Shown here: positions 17,026 to 24,949 of the stretch, one piece after another
Numbering within the stretch: position 1 is the first letter of the stretch
Layout of the letters: each line of letters starts with the position of its first letter
From: Planctomycetota bacterium
Lineage (GTDB): Bacteria > Planctomycetota > Brocadiia > Brocadiales > Brocadiaceae
Direction: 5' to 3'
Assembly (NCBI GenBank): GCA_016235875.1
Contig: JACRII010000181.1
Location: forward strand, 1 to 42,900
DNA length: 42,900 nt
The notes under the pieces: model-generated
Databases searched by the model: none
Seen by the model: only the letters and a program-made list of their open reading frames with translations
What the model was told of the DNA's origin: nothing
Made by a program: the position numbers and the translations under genes

Positions 17026-18312
17026 CTACAAATCTTCACCTCTCACCAAATCTTCATACGTCTCACGTTTTCTGATGATACGAAACTGGTCGCCATCCAC
17101 CAGCACTTCACACGGGCGCGGGCGGGAATTGTAACTGGAACTCATCGTAAAACCATAGGCGCCAGCGCTGAATATGGACAGCAAATCCCCTTCTTTTACC
17201 TTTGGCAATGCCCTATAGGTGGCAAAGGTATCGCTGCTTTCACAAACCGGACCTACGATATCAACCAATTCCATACCTTTCTTTACCGTTGTTTTATCAG
17301 GATTTTCCACCTCTGGCATCTTTATACTAGTATTTACCGGCCATATCCTGTGGAAGGCATCATACAGGGCGGGGCGTATTAAATCATTCATAGCGGCATC
17401 ACAAATAACAAACTTCTTCCCGTGTATGGTCTCCTTTGTATAAATCACCTGAGAAATCAAGACCCCGGAATTCCCAATGATAAACCGTCCTGGCTCCATA
17501 ATCAAATTGCATTGCATTTCTTTCACCAGCGGAAGAATTTTCGATGCATAGTCTTTTGGCCGTATGACTTTTTCTCCTGTGTACGAAATACAATAACCGC
17601 CGCCTATGTTTATGTATTCAATGTCCAGGCCCTCATTTCTGCAATTTTGAATTAACGCCAAAATCTTCCTGAGGGCGCGCACATAAGGATCAACCGTATA
17701 AATGGGCGAACCCAGGTGCACGTGCAATCCGCACAGGTCAACATTCAAATATCGTGCAGATTGCTTAATAATCTTTTCAGCCTCAGAAAGGTCTATTCCG
17801 AATTTGTTTTCCTTTTTTCCCGTGGTAGTCTTTGCATGGGTATTTGCGTCGATGTCAGGATTTATCCGCAAGGCTACTCTTGGTGTTTTATCAGCCTCTC
17901 CAGCCAGTTTATTAATGTGTTCAAGTTCTGCCACAGATTCTACATTAAACATAAAGATGTCGTTCTCAAGGGCATACTTTATTTCCCTGTCCATCTTACC
18001 AACACCGGCAAATACAATCCTTGAAGGATCTCCGCCGGCCTTGATAGCACGAAACAGTTCACCGCCGGAAACCACATCGAAACCCGATCCCTCCTCTGCC
18101 AGGATTTTACAAATAGAGATGTTTGAATTAGATTTGACAGAAAAACAGATCGTGGTATCGACATCCTGGAACGCTGTCCCCAGCTCATGATAACGTGTCA
18201 GAATTGCATTCTTGCTGTAAATATAGGCAGGTGTGCCTACCTGTGAAATAATATCGTCTATCCTTACACCCTCGCAAAAGAGCGTCTTGCCTCTGTATTC
18301 AAAAGCGTTCAT
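17026..18312 (-). CDS. lysA: Diaminopimelate decarboxylase
   Basis: A 428-residue fold-III PLP decarboxylase converting meso-diaminopimelate to lysine. The PLP Lys is in CFSVKSNSN (near residue 59), followed by FDVVSGGELFRA, LHVHLGSPI, the phosphate-binding GGGY, EPGRFIIGNSGVL, the substrate region DAAMNDLIRPALYDAFH, and GPVCESSDTF. Length and motif order match LysA. It lies between argH and the sulfur genes on the same strand. The upstream and downstream gaps hold repeat elements rather than clear promoters. Confidence 0.93.
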   Translation of the reverse strand: MNAFEYRGKTLFCEGVRIDDIISQVGTPAYIYSKNAILTRYHELGTAFQDVDTTICFSVKSNSNISICKILAEEGSGFDVVSGGELFRAIKAGGDPSRIVFAGVGKMDREIKYALENDIFMFNVESVAELEHINKLAGEADKTPRVALRINPDIDANTHAKTTTGKKENKFGIDLSEAEKIIKQSARYLNVDLCGLHVHLGSPIYTVDPYVRALRKILALIQNCRNEGLDIEYINIGGGYCISYTGEKVIRPKDYASKILPLVKEMQCNLIMEPGRFIIGNSGVLISQVIYTKETIHGKKFVICDAAMNDLIRPALYDAFHRIWPVNTSIKMPEVENPDKTTVKKGMELVDIVGPVCESSDTFATYRALPKVKEGDLLSIFSAGAYGFTMSSSYNSRPRPCEVLVDGDQFRIIRKRETYEDLVRGEDL

Positions 18313-18329
18313 TTATTATTTACCCTTAA

Positions 18330-18420
18330 AAATAATATGCACCACGGAGTTTCACGAAATTATACTGAACCTTTCAAAAGCTATTTACTCCGTGCTAATC
18401 TGCGTTCTTCCGTGGTAAAC
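18330..18420. repeat. CCACGGA/CCGTGG repeat cluster at the argH-lysA junction
   Basis: The gap contains CACCACGGAGTTTCACG and then ACTCCGTGCTAATCTGCG followed by TTCTTCCGTGG, an inverted arrangement of the widespread ACGGAGAACGCAGA-type intergenic repeat. The right end runs into the 3' end of argH and encodes its last residues. Confidence 0.55.
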
Positions 18421-19801
18421 TGTTGCTCAGTTTCTTTTCCCAATATCTAATACGTTTTTTTACAAACTGCGGCGCTGTAGAACCGTGACTTTTATAATTC
18501 TTTATACAGTTCTCCACACCCAGCGCCTTATAAACATCCTTTTCTATAGCAGAAGAGAATGCCTTGAAACCCTCCAATTGCAAATCCTCCAGCCTGCAAT
18601 GCGCCCTTATACACTCCCGCACAATATTCCCTACAATTTCATGCGCCTTACGGAACGGTACGCCCTTTTTGACAAGGTACTCTGCAAGCGCAGTAGCATC
18701 GATAAAGCCCTTCTCACATGCCTGCGTCATCCTTTCGCCATTAAAACTCGTATTCGCCACAAGCTCGGCCAGTATCGATAACGAATTTTGGACGGTATCT
18801 GAAGCATCAAATATTGCCACCTTATCTTCCTGCATGTCCCGATTATAGCTCAATGGCAGTCCCTTGAGTAGAGTGAGCAAAGATGTCAAATGCCCGAACA
18901 CACGACCGCTTTTACCCCGAATCAACTCCAGCACATCGGGATTCTTTTTTTGCGGCATAATGCTCGAACCCGTGCAATATGCATCACTAATTTCGATAAA
19001 CTTAACCTCATCGTTGCACCAGATAATCCACTCCTCACAAAGCCGTGACATGTGCATAGCGATTGAGGAAAGGCAAAATGCATACTCAACACAAAAGTCC
19101 CTGTCGCTTACGGCATCCATACTGTTCTCACAAACCCCTTGAAAGCCCAGTAATTTTGCCGTATGCAGCGGATCTGTGGGAAGTGTCGTGCCTGCGAGGG
19201 CACAAGCGCCTAATGGTGATTTGTTAAGTCGGGCACAGCAATCCTGGAGCCGCGTTTTGTCTCGTTCAAACATCTCGACGTATGCCAGCAGATAGTGTGA
19301 TAATAAGACAGGCTGTGCATGTTGAAGGTGGGTAAAACCCGGCATAATAAGGCCAAAATGCTCCTTACACTTCTTTACCAATTCTCCTTGTAACTTTGCC
19401 AGAAGGTTTATCATTATCTGAATTTGATCACGAGTCCAGAGCCGCAGGTCAAGGGCAACCTGGTCGTTTCGGCTTCGGGCGGTATGAAGCTTTTTGCCAG
19501 CCTCGCCAATCCGATCGATCAATGCCGACTCGATATTCATATGCACGTCTTCAAGAGACTCCTTGAACTCGAACTTTCCGGCAAGAATCTCTGAGAGAAT
19601 TTCATTGAGACCTTTAACAATCGCTGCCTTCTCTTTTTCTGTAATGAGCTTGCATTTGGCAAGCATTGCTGCGTGGGCGATACTCCCTTCGATATCGTAT
19701 TTATAGAGTCGCCAGTCAAAGGAAATCGACTCGGTAAATGACTCCACCGATGCCGCCGTCTGCTTTGTAAACCTCCCTCCCCATGGCTTTTTTTGTTTCA
19801 T
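18395..19801 (-). CDS. argH: Argininosuccinate lyase
   Basis: A 468-residue fumarase/aspartase superfamily enzyme for the last step of arginine synthesis. KPWGGRFTKQTA at the start, HTARSRNDQVALDLR, GFTHLQHAQPVLLSHY and the signature GSSIMPQKKNPD with the catalytic Ser are all present. The start is MKQKKPWGG at 19801; a longer in-frame reading to 19924 would add 41 residues from intergenic repeat-like sequence. The final residues (SLPRKNAD) come from a repeat unit. Arginine supplied here could feed agmatine for the agmatinase operon, but no arginine decarboxylase gene is in the window. Confidence 0.93.
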   Translation of the reverse strand: MKQKKPWGGRFTKQTAASVESFTESISFDWRLYKYDIEGSIAHAAMLAKCKLITEKEKAAIVKGLNEILSEILAGKFEFKESLEDVHMNIESALIDRIGEAGKKLHTARSRNDQVALDLRLWTRDQIQIMINLLAKLQGELVKKCKEHFGLIMPGFTHLQHAQPVLLSHYLLAYVEMFERDKTRLQDCCARLNKSPLGACALAGTTLPTDPLHTAKLLGFQGVCENSMDAVSDRDFCVEYAFCLSSIAMHMSRLCEEWIIWCNDEVKFIEISDAYCTGSSIMPQKKNPDVLELIRGKSGRVFGHLTSLLTLLKGLPLSYNRDMQEDKVAIFDASDTVQNSLSILAELVANTSFNGERMTQACEKGFIDATALAEYLVKKGVPFRKAHEIVGNIVRECIRAHCRLEDLQLEGFKAFSSAIEKDVYKALGVENCIKNYKSHGSTAPQFVKKRIRYWEKKLSNSLPRKNAD

Positions 19802-20203
19802 ATTGTTCAAACCTTCTGTTTCAATCAGAACTTTGCATTTTGCATTTTTTATTATGCCGCTTCGTTTCCAGCCTCCAGCCTTTAACCTCTGGCAATCTGG
19901 TCGAGGACAGGTTGCTTTACCCAACCTGCCAACATTGTGTCTTAGTGACTTTCTGGCAGATAAATCCTGTCAAAAAACAAGTGAAGTAATATAGCTAAAT
20001 ACAACAGTCGAGTCAATATAATTCAGCAAACCGTAAAGCTTCAAAAAAGGTTACTGGTTTCATGTTTTTTTGCTCACAACAAACTATAACATGACACTCG
20101 TCACTTATTTTATTTCTCGTTAATTCCGTAAATATCCCTTGTAAACTATAATCATAGAGTATTTTCAGTTGACAACTCCTTTTTACGACACTATCATTTC
20201 ACC
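19802..20203. other. Divergent intergenic region between argH and the CPBP protease gene
   Basis: No gene is supported. At 19908-19928 there is a hairpin CAGGTTG...CAACCTG that resembles half of the REP-like element near 16900. The right end holds a promoter-like sequence for the plus-strand genes. No promoter for argH could be identified with confidence. Confidence 0.5.
20169..20197 (+). promoter_or_regulatory. Consensus-like promoter just before the CPBP protease gene
   Basis: TTGACA (20169-20174), a 17-base spacer and TATCAT (20192-20197). The annotated ATG at 20204 lies only about seven bases past the -10 box, so transcription would start at or next to the start codon. Either the mRNA is nearly leaderless, or translation starts further in, or the match is chance. 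Confidence 0.45.
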
Positions 20204-21202
20204 ATGATTTCATTTCATAATTTAAAGCAATATAAGAAAATACTCCTCTTGTTTTTATTCATATTATTCATAAGCAGTCTGCTTGCACCGCTGATAAAGA
20301 TCGCCTCTGACACGCTGGTACCGCAGAGCACCTTGGTGACAGACCTGCTTAACTATAAGCATGGGAGTTATGATTTCGGGAAGGTTATGCGGCGTATCAT
20401 CCTGGGTGTTGCCATCCTCATTATTTTCTTGTTCAGAAAACCTCTGATGATCAATTCCCTTTCAACAATTGGCATAAAACACACCACGGGATGGTGGGAA
20501 CATTTGCAGATGGGCTTCTTCTTGAGCACCGGGATATTTATCCTGTACACCTCCTTCCTGTTCATTACAGGCACCAAAATTTTACAGGTTGATGCAAAAT
20601 CTCTCGGTGACTTATTCTTTCAGCTTTTCAAAATTTTGCTAATCGCAGGTCTTGTCGGGTGTATCGAAGAAATATTCTTCAGGGGTTTTATCTTTCAAAG
20701 TTTTTTGCGTAATATGCATACCGTATCTGCAGTGTGTGCCAGCAGCCTGTTCTATTCTTTATTACACTTCTTCAAGGTAAAATTATTGGTATCTCCAGGT
20801 TTTCAACCGTTTATCGGTTTCGAGGTAATTTACCAATCCTTCGCAAATTTATTAATAAATTTCAACACCATTATGCCTACAATAATTGGTATTTTCCTTG
20901 TCGGCGTGGTGCTGTCATACGCCTGTCTGAGGACAAATTCCCTCTATTTTGCCATAGGGCTTCATACAGGCTGGATAGTTCTCATTAAGACCAATATATT
21001 ATTATTCGACCACGTGGGAACAAACCTTGGGTGGCTTTTCGGTGATAGCAAGGTGGTCACCGGGGTACTTGTATGGGGTCTCTTAATCGTCACCTTGTTC
21101 CTTGTGCGTCTTGTGACGAAAACAACCTCGTGTGAAACCGTGTCTTATGGTAAAATATCGATTAAAAAACAATATTTGTTTGGAAAAGAAAGTATTAGAT
21201 AA
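20204..21202 (+). CDS. CPBP-family intramembrane metalloprotease (CAAX-protease-like)
   Basis: A 332-residue polytopic membrane protein with about eight hydrophobic helices. The Abi/CPBP motifs are visible: EEIFFRG (EExxxR, near residue 156), FYSLLHF (FxxxH, near 182) and the late His in LHTGWIV. Members include Rce1-like proteases, bacteriocin self-immunity proteins and uncharacterised envelope proteins. It is followed after eight bases by lpxD, so it may belong to an envelope operon. The substrate is unknown. Confidence 0.75.
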   Translation: MISFHNLKQYKKILLLFLFILFISSLLAPLIKIASDTLVPQSTLVTDLLNYKHGSYDFGKVMRRIILGVAILIIFLFRKPLMINSLSTIGIKHTTGWWEHLQMGFFLSTGIFILYTSFLFITGTKILQVDAKSLGDLFFQLFKILLIAGLVGCIEEIFFRGFIFQSFLRNMHTVSAVCASSLFYSLLHFFKVKLLVSPGFQPFIGFEVIYQSFANLLINFNTIMPTIIGIFLVGVVLSYACLRTNSLYFAIGLHTGWIVLIKTNILLFDHVGTNLGWLFGDSKVVTGVLVWGLLIVTLFLVRLVTKTTSCETVSYGKISIKKQYLFGKESIR

Positions 21203-21210
21203 GGTTTCCT

Positions 21211-22290
21211 ATGGAAAAAACCTTAAAAGAACTTGCTGAATACGTTGGCGGTACGGTTGTTGGAGACCCTACCGTAAAAATAAAAGGGGTTATGAGCATT
21301 GACGATGCACAGGAGGGGTATATTACTTTTATATCCAATGAAAAATATACAAAAAAAATCCACCAGACCAATGCCTCTGCTATTATTGTTTCCCCAAAAT
21401 TAAAGGATATAAAAAGAAACCTATTGGTAAGCAACAACCCCTATCTAGCATTTGCAAAACTGGTAGAACTCCTGATGTACGAAAAACCTTCATATACGAG
21501 AGGCATTGACGATTCTGCCAGGATCGACAAAACAGCAATCATTGGAAAAGATGCTTCTATCCATGCATACACCACCGTAGGCAAAAATACACGCATTGGC
21601 AACCGCGTGGTTCTATACCCGTGTGTCCATATCGGAGATCACTGTACCATCGGTGACGACACCATTATTTATCCAAATGCCGTAATTTACAATGATACCG
21701 TAATCGGCAATCGAGTGACCATCCACAGCAATACCGTTATTGGCAGCAACGGTTTCGGATACGCACCGGATGGCCAGAGTTATTACAAAATCCCTCAGGT
21801 CGGTATTACCGTAATTGAAGACGACGTGGATATTGGAGCAAATTCGACAATTAACCGCGCTGCGATGGGTGAAACGATTATCCGAAAGGGAACAAAGATC
21901 GACAGCCAGGTTGTTATTTCACACAACGTCGAGATTGGTGAAAATTCCTTAATTGTATCCCAGGTAGGCATTGCGGGCTCAACAAAGGTTGGTAAACACG
22001 TTACCCTTGCCGGCGGAGTTGGACTTGTCGGACATATTAAAATTGGCGACAATGTTACCGTTGGTGGATATTCTGGAGTGGCGCATGACATCCCTGACAA
22101 TGAAACTTATCTGGGCACACCTGCGCTCCCTATTCAGCGTATGCGCCGATGTTATGTGATCATCGAAAGACTCCCCGAAATGAGAGATCATATTAAAACC
22201 CTTGAGAAAAGAATAGAGCAATTGGAAAATCGCGATAGCGCACCGCAGAGTAAGCAAAGTGGGAATAAAATGGAAGTTGATAAATTGTGA
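21211..22290 (+). CDS. lpxD: UDP-3-O-acylglucosamine N-acyltransferase
   Basis: A 359-residue LpxD. The N-terminal uridine-binding domain (TLKELAEYVGGTVVGD, DAQEGYITFI) is followed by left-handed parallel beta-helix hexapeptide repeats from about residue 105 to 285. The catalytic His is in VVISHNVEIGENS; GSNGFGYAPDG is another family mark. It N-acylates UDP-3-O-acyl-glucosamine in lipid A synthesis. AAGG precedes the ATG by eight bases. With lpxI downstream it shows lipid A capacity; lpxA and lpxC are not in the window. Confidence 0.93.
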   Translation: MEKTLKELAEYVGGTVVGDPTVKIKGVMSIDDAQEGYITFISNEKYTKKIHQTNASAIIVSPKLKDIKRNLLVSNNPYLAFAKLVELLMYEKPSYTRGIDDSARIDKTAIIGKDASIHAYTTVGKNTRIGNRVVLYPCVHIGDHCTIGDDTIIYPNAVIYNDTVIGNRVTIHSNTVIGSNGFGYAPDGQSYYKIPQVGITVIEDDVDIGANSTINRAAMGETIIRKGTKIDSQVVISHNVEIGENSLIVSQVGIAGSTKVGKHVTLAGGVGLVGHIKIGDNVTVGGYSGVAHDIPDNETYLGTPALPIQRMRRCYVIIERLPEMRDHIKTLEKRIEQLENRDSAPQSKQSGNKMEVDKL

Positions 22291-22385
22291 TATTGGGCAG
22301 ATGTGAGGTTTTGGTCTGGGGTCGAGAATCTAAAATTGGAAGGTTGGAATTCTCGTCTTCTAGACTTCACAACCCCCAGCTTTAA

Positions 22386-22422
22386 TAAAATCTCCGTGAT
22401 CTCTGCGTTCTTTGCGGTGAAA
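22386..22422. repeat. CCGTGATCTCTGCGTTCTTTGCGGTG intergenic repeat copy
   Basis: A clean copy of the repeat whose complement reads CACCGCAAAGAACGCAGA. It lies between lpxD and lpxI and ends eight bases before the lpxI ATG, so it overlaps the place where a ribosome binding site would be expected. Confidence 0.6.
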
Positions 22423-22430
22423 ATAATTTT

Positions 22431-23249
22431 ATGGAAAAACTCGGACTAATAGCTGGAAACGGACGATTCCCGATATTGTTTGCCAAAGGGGCGCGGGATA
22501 ACAAAGTCCCCGTCATTGCCGTTGGAATTTTCAATGAGACTTCGCCAGAAATAGAACAACACGTTGATAAACTCTATTGGATAGGTGTTGCTCAAATAGG
22601 CAAACTCATCAAAATATTTAAGGATGAACATATCACAAAGGCGGTTATGGCTGGCGGACTCACGAAAACCAACATGTTCTCTTCCTGGAGAAACCTCCGA
22701 TTCCTGCCAGACTTAAGGACAATCAACCTTTGGTACAGAAACGTTAAAAAAAGGGACGACCACTCCTTGCTGGGAGCTGTTGCCGATGAATTATTAAAGG
22801 ACGGTATTGAGTTGCAAAACTCTACTCTCTACGTACCGCAACTCCTTGCACAAAAGGGCATTTTGACGAAAAGACAGCCAACAGAAAAGGAAATGGAAGA
22901 CATTCAATTCGGATGGCCTATTGCCAAAGAAATCGCCCGGCTTGGCATTGGACAATGCCTTGTCATAAAAGAGAAGGTCATTGTAGCCGTGGAGGCGCTC
23001 GAAGGCACGGATGAAGCCATTCGCCGCGGTGGAAGCCTTGGGAAAAGCGATATTGTGGTTATTAAAGTCAGCAAACATGATTTTGACCCGCGGTTTGATA
23101 TTCCTAGTGTGGGATTGGAAACCATTAAAACATTAAAAGAAGCCTCGGCATCCGTCCTGGCGCTTGAGGCAGGAAAGACGCTCATTCTCGATATTGAAGA
23201 AACCATCGAAGCCGCGGACGAGGCAAATATAGCAATTATTGGGCAATAG
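22431..23249 (+). CDS. lpxI: UDP-2,3-diacylglucosamine diphosphatase, LpxI type
   Basis: A 272-residue protein of the LpxI (former DUF1009) family. Marks are LGLIAGNGRFPILFAK at the N-terminus, VMAGGLTK, RDDHSLLGAVADEL, and VAVEALEGTDEAIRRGG with the catalytic region, then PSVGLETI near the end. It cleaves UDP-diacylglucosamine to lipid X and UMP, the alternative to LpxH. It forms a lipid A pair with lpxD, 140 bases upstream. Confidence 0.9.
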   Translation: MEKLGLIAGNGRFPILFAKGARDNKVPVIAVGIFNETSPEIEQHVDKLYWIGVAQIGKLIKIFKDEHITKAVMAGGLTKTNMFSSWRNLRFLPDLRTINLWYRNVKKRDDHSLLGAVADELLKDGIELQNSTLYVPQLLAQKGILTKRQPTEKEMEDIQFGWPIAKEIARLGIGQCLVIKEKVIVAVEALEGTDEAIRRGGSLGKSDIVVIKVSKHDFDPRFDIPSVGLETIKTLKEASASVLALEAGKTLILDIEETIEAADEANIAIIGQ

Positions 23250-23253
23250 TGTG

Positions 23254-23289
23254 GTTAAAAGTTTTAAGTTGAAAGTTACAAGTTGTAAG
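23254..23289. repeat. Left inverted repeat flanking four-helix-bundle gene
   Basis: GTTTTAAGTTGAAAGTTAC and AAGTTGTAAG upstream of the gene are mirrored, imperfectly, by the complement of 23689-23732. Both consist of AAGTTNNAAGTT-type units. Confidence 0.5.
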
Positions 23290-23305
23290 GATCGATTACT
23301 GTTTT

Positions 23306-23668
23306 ATGAGAGTAGAAGACCTTGAAGTATATAAAAAACTCTTTCAGCTTGCGTTAGAAGTACATGAATTAACAATGACTTTTCCTAAATTTGAATTGTA
23401 CGAGCTGGGTTCTCAATTAAGACGCTCGTCTAATTCTGCTCCAGCAAACTTATCTGAGGGATTTGGGAACAAACATACAAATATATATTTAGAAGGTATC
23501 AGTCGTTCACAGGGGGAAATCAGGGAAACCATGCATCATTTAAGAATAGCAAATGCAAAAAAATATTTAACCAACGAAAATTTGAATATATTTATCAACA
23601 GATATGAAGAATGTTCAAAAATGCTATACGGATTAGAACAATCATTATTAAGAACACAAAAGAGGTAA
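23306..23668 (+). CDS. Four-helix-bundle protein (23S rRNA intervening-sequence/S23 family)
   Basis: A 120-residue all-helical protein starting MRVEDLEVYKKLFQLALEVH, with LRRSSNSAPANLSEGFGN and SQGEIRETMHHL, the marks of the family first seen in 23S rRNA intervening sequences. Members form pentameric helical bundles; their function is unknown. No good ribosome binding site is seen. It lies between two inverted repeats in an otherwise ordinary intergenic position after lpxI, as if the whole unit had been inserted. Confidence 0.85.
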   Translation: MRVEDLEVYKKLFQLALEVHELTMTFPKFELYELGSQLRRSSNSAPANLSEGFGNKHTNIYLEGISRSQGEIRETMHHLRIANAKKYLTNENLNIFINRYEECSKMLYGLEQSLLRTQKR

Positions 23669-23688
23669 CCGTTTCTTCCGACTTTAAT

Positions 23689-23732
23689 CTTTCACCTCAC
23701 AACTTTCAACTGATAATTTACAACTTATAACT
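23689..23732. repeat. Right inverted repeat flanking four-helix-bundle gene
   Basis: CTTTCACCTCACAACTTTCA continuing to CAACTTATAACT. Its complement contains GTTGAAAGTTG, matching the left copy at 23254-23289. It ends four bases before the next gene. Confidence 0.5.
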
Positions 23733-23736
23733 ATCA

Positions 23737-24360
23737 ATGCAGAATACAACAACAATCGGTCTTATCGGCGCTACCTTTTTTATTGCCCTGACCCATGCCG
23801 TAATGCCAAATCACTGGATGCCATTTGTGCTGATAGGAAGAGGGCAAAAATGGAGTCTGACAAAAACCGTCTTTATTACTTCCATAGCGGGACTGGGGCA
23901 TGCCGTAGCAACGTGTATTTTAGGTTCAATCATCGCCTTGATTGGGCTTCGCATCTCAAAATATGCAGAAACTGTTGCTGAACCCGTTGCAGCCTGTATC
24001 TTAATTGTCCTGGGTATCATATTCGTTGTTTTTGGGAGATTACGACCATGCAAACACGATCATAATCACACAAAATTCTCCGATAAGGCAATCGTCATTT
24101 CGTTATTCATGATGCTCAGCTGCTCGCCCTGTGTAGCCGTCTTGCCCATATTTCTCGCTGCCAGCACAATAAGCTGGGGTTCACTTTTTCTGCTTTCTGT
24201 AATCCTGTCCATAACAACCGTTTCGAGCATGGTAGGGCTGACGATCCTGGCGTATAACGGTGTTAGAAAGATAAACCTCTGCGCCATTGAACACTATGAG
24301 AGGGAAATTATTGGCGGGATACTGTCTCTGTTAGGAATCATCTTCATCATAATACATTGA
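23737..24360 (+). CDS. Polytopic membrane protein, UreH/TauE-NicO-like
   Basis: A 207-residue protein with about six membrane helices. It carries LTHAVMPNHWMPFVLIGR in the first helix region, LGHAVAT in the second, a His-rich loop CKHDHNH and then MLSCSPCVAVLPIF. The paired HxxxPxH and CSPC motifs suggest metal or thiol contact and recall UreH/TauE/NicO-type exporters and nickel transporters. No substrate can be assigned and there is no metal-enzyme gene beside it. The ATG follows the right inverted repeat almost directly. Confidence 0.55.
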   Translation: MQNTTTIGLIGATFFIALTHAVMPNHWMPFVLIGRGQKWSLTKTVFITSIAGLGHAVATCILGSIIALIGLRISKYAETVAEPVAACILIVLGIIFVVFGRLRPCKHDHNHTKFSDKAIVISLFMMLSCSPCVAVLPIFLAASTISWGSLFLLSVILSITTVSSMVGLTILAYNGVRKINLCAIEHYEREIIGGILSLLGIIFIIIH

Positions 24361-24949
24361 TCATGCCTGTCCGAAAGAACGGGCAAAACATCAATTTCAC
24401 AGAGTGGCAAGGGTCAAGTACCATAGCTTGGATTGAGAAACGGAATCTACTATTTCTTAAATATTCTAAAAACTAATTTTGGGTTTCACCTATTATCTGT
24501 CATTAATAAAGATTCAACGTCAGGATAACCATCTTTACCCATTTATTTTATCATGTTATAATAAATCACTAGATTTAACTTCGCGCAACACAACCTAAAG
24601 TACTGCCTTGATAACAGATTTTATTTTCTGTATTATAAGCGATTGACTGTAATGAATGGCTTGATATTCAATAAAAGGTAATTGTCTCCCTAAAATATAA
24701 AATAGCAATGAGCAAGACTTGCCCCAATGCACTCCCATTTTGCTATTGAAAAAACCTTCAACATTTTGCATATTAACACCAAATATGTAAAGACATATAC
24801 TATCCCATGGCTATTTGTGGATAGCTTAAGCAAGGGATTGGATATAAATATACACTTGTGGGTATTAATCAAAATAGCTTTTTATGAAATAATTTGTTTT
24901 ATAAAATCAACCAAAAAACTAAGTTTTTCATTCTCTGAATTAGAAAATT
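24361..24949. other. AT-rich gap opening the accessory region
   Basis: No convincing gene lies in these 589 bases. Just past the previous stop a weak hairpin (GCCTGTCC-GAAA-GAACGGGC) could be a terminator. From about 24440 the sequence becomes clearly more AT-rich and stays so through the next two genes. A short open frame at 24727-24963 overlaps the kinase start, but it lacks a ribosome binding site and recognisable features. Confidence 0.5.
24608..24636 (+). promoter_or_regulatory. Putative promoter of the kinase/glycosyltransferase pair
   Basis: TTGATA (24608-24613), a 17-base spacer and TATTAT (24631-24636), each one mismatch from the sigma-70 consensus. It would give a leader of about 300 bases before the kinase gene. 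Confidence 0.4.

Noticed and set aside
19802-19924. N-terminal extension of argH by 41 residues
   Set aside because: The added residues come from repeat-like intergenic sequence, and the family start MKQKKPWGGRF is preceded by AAGG.
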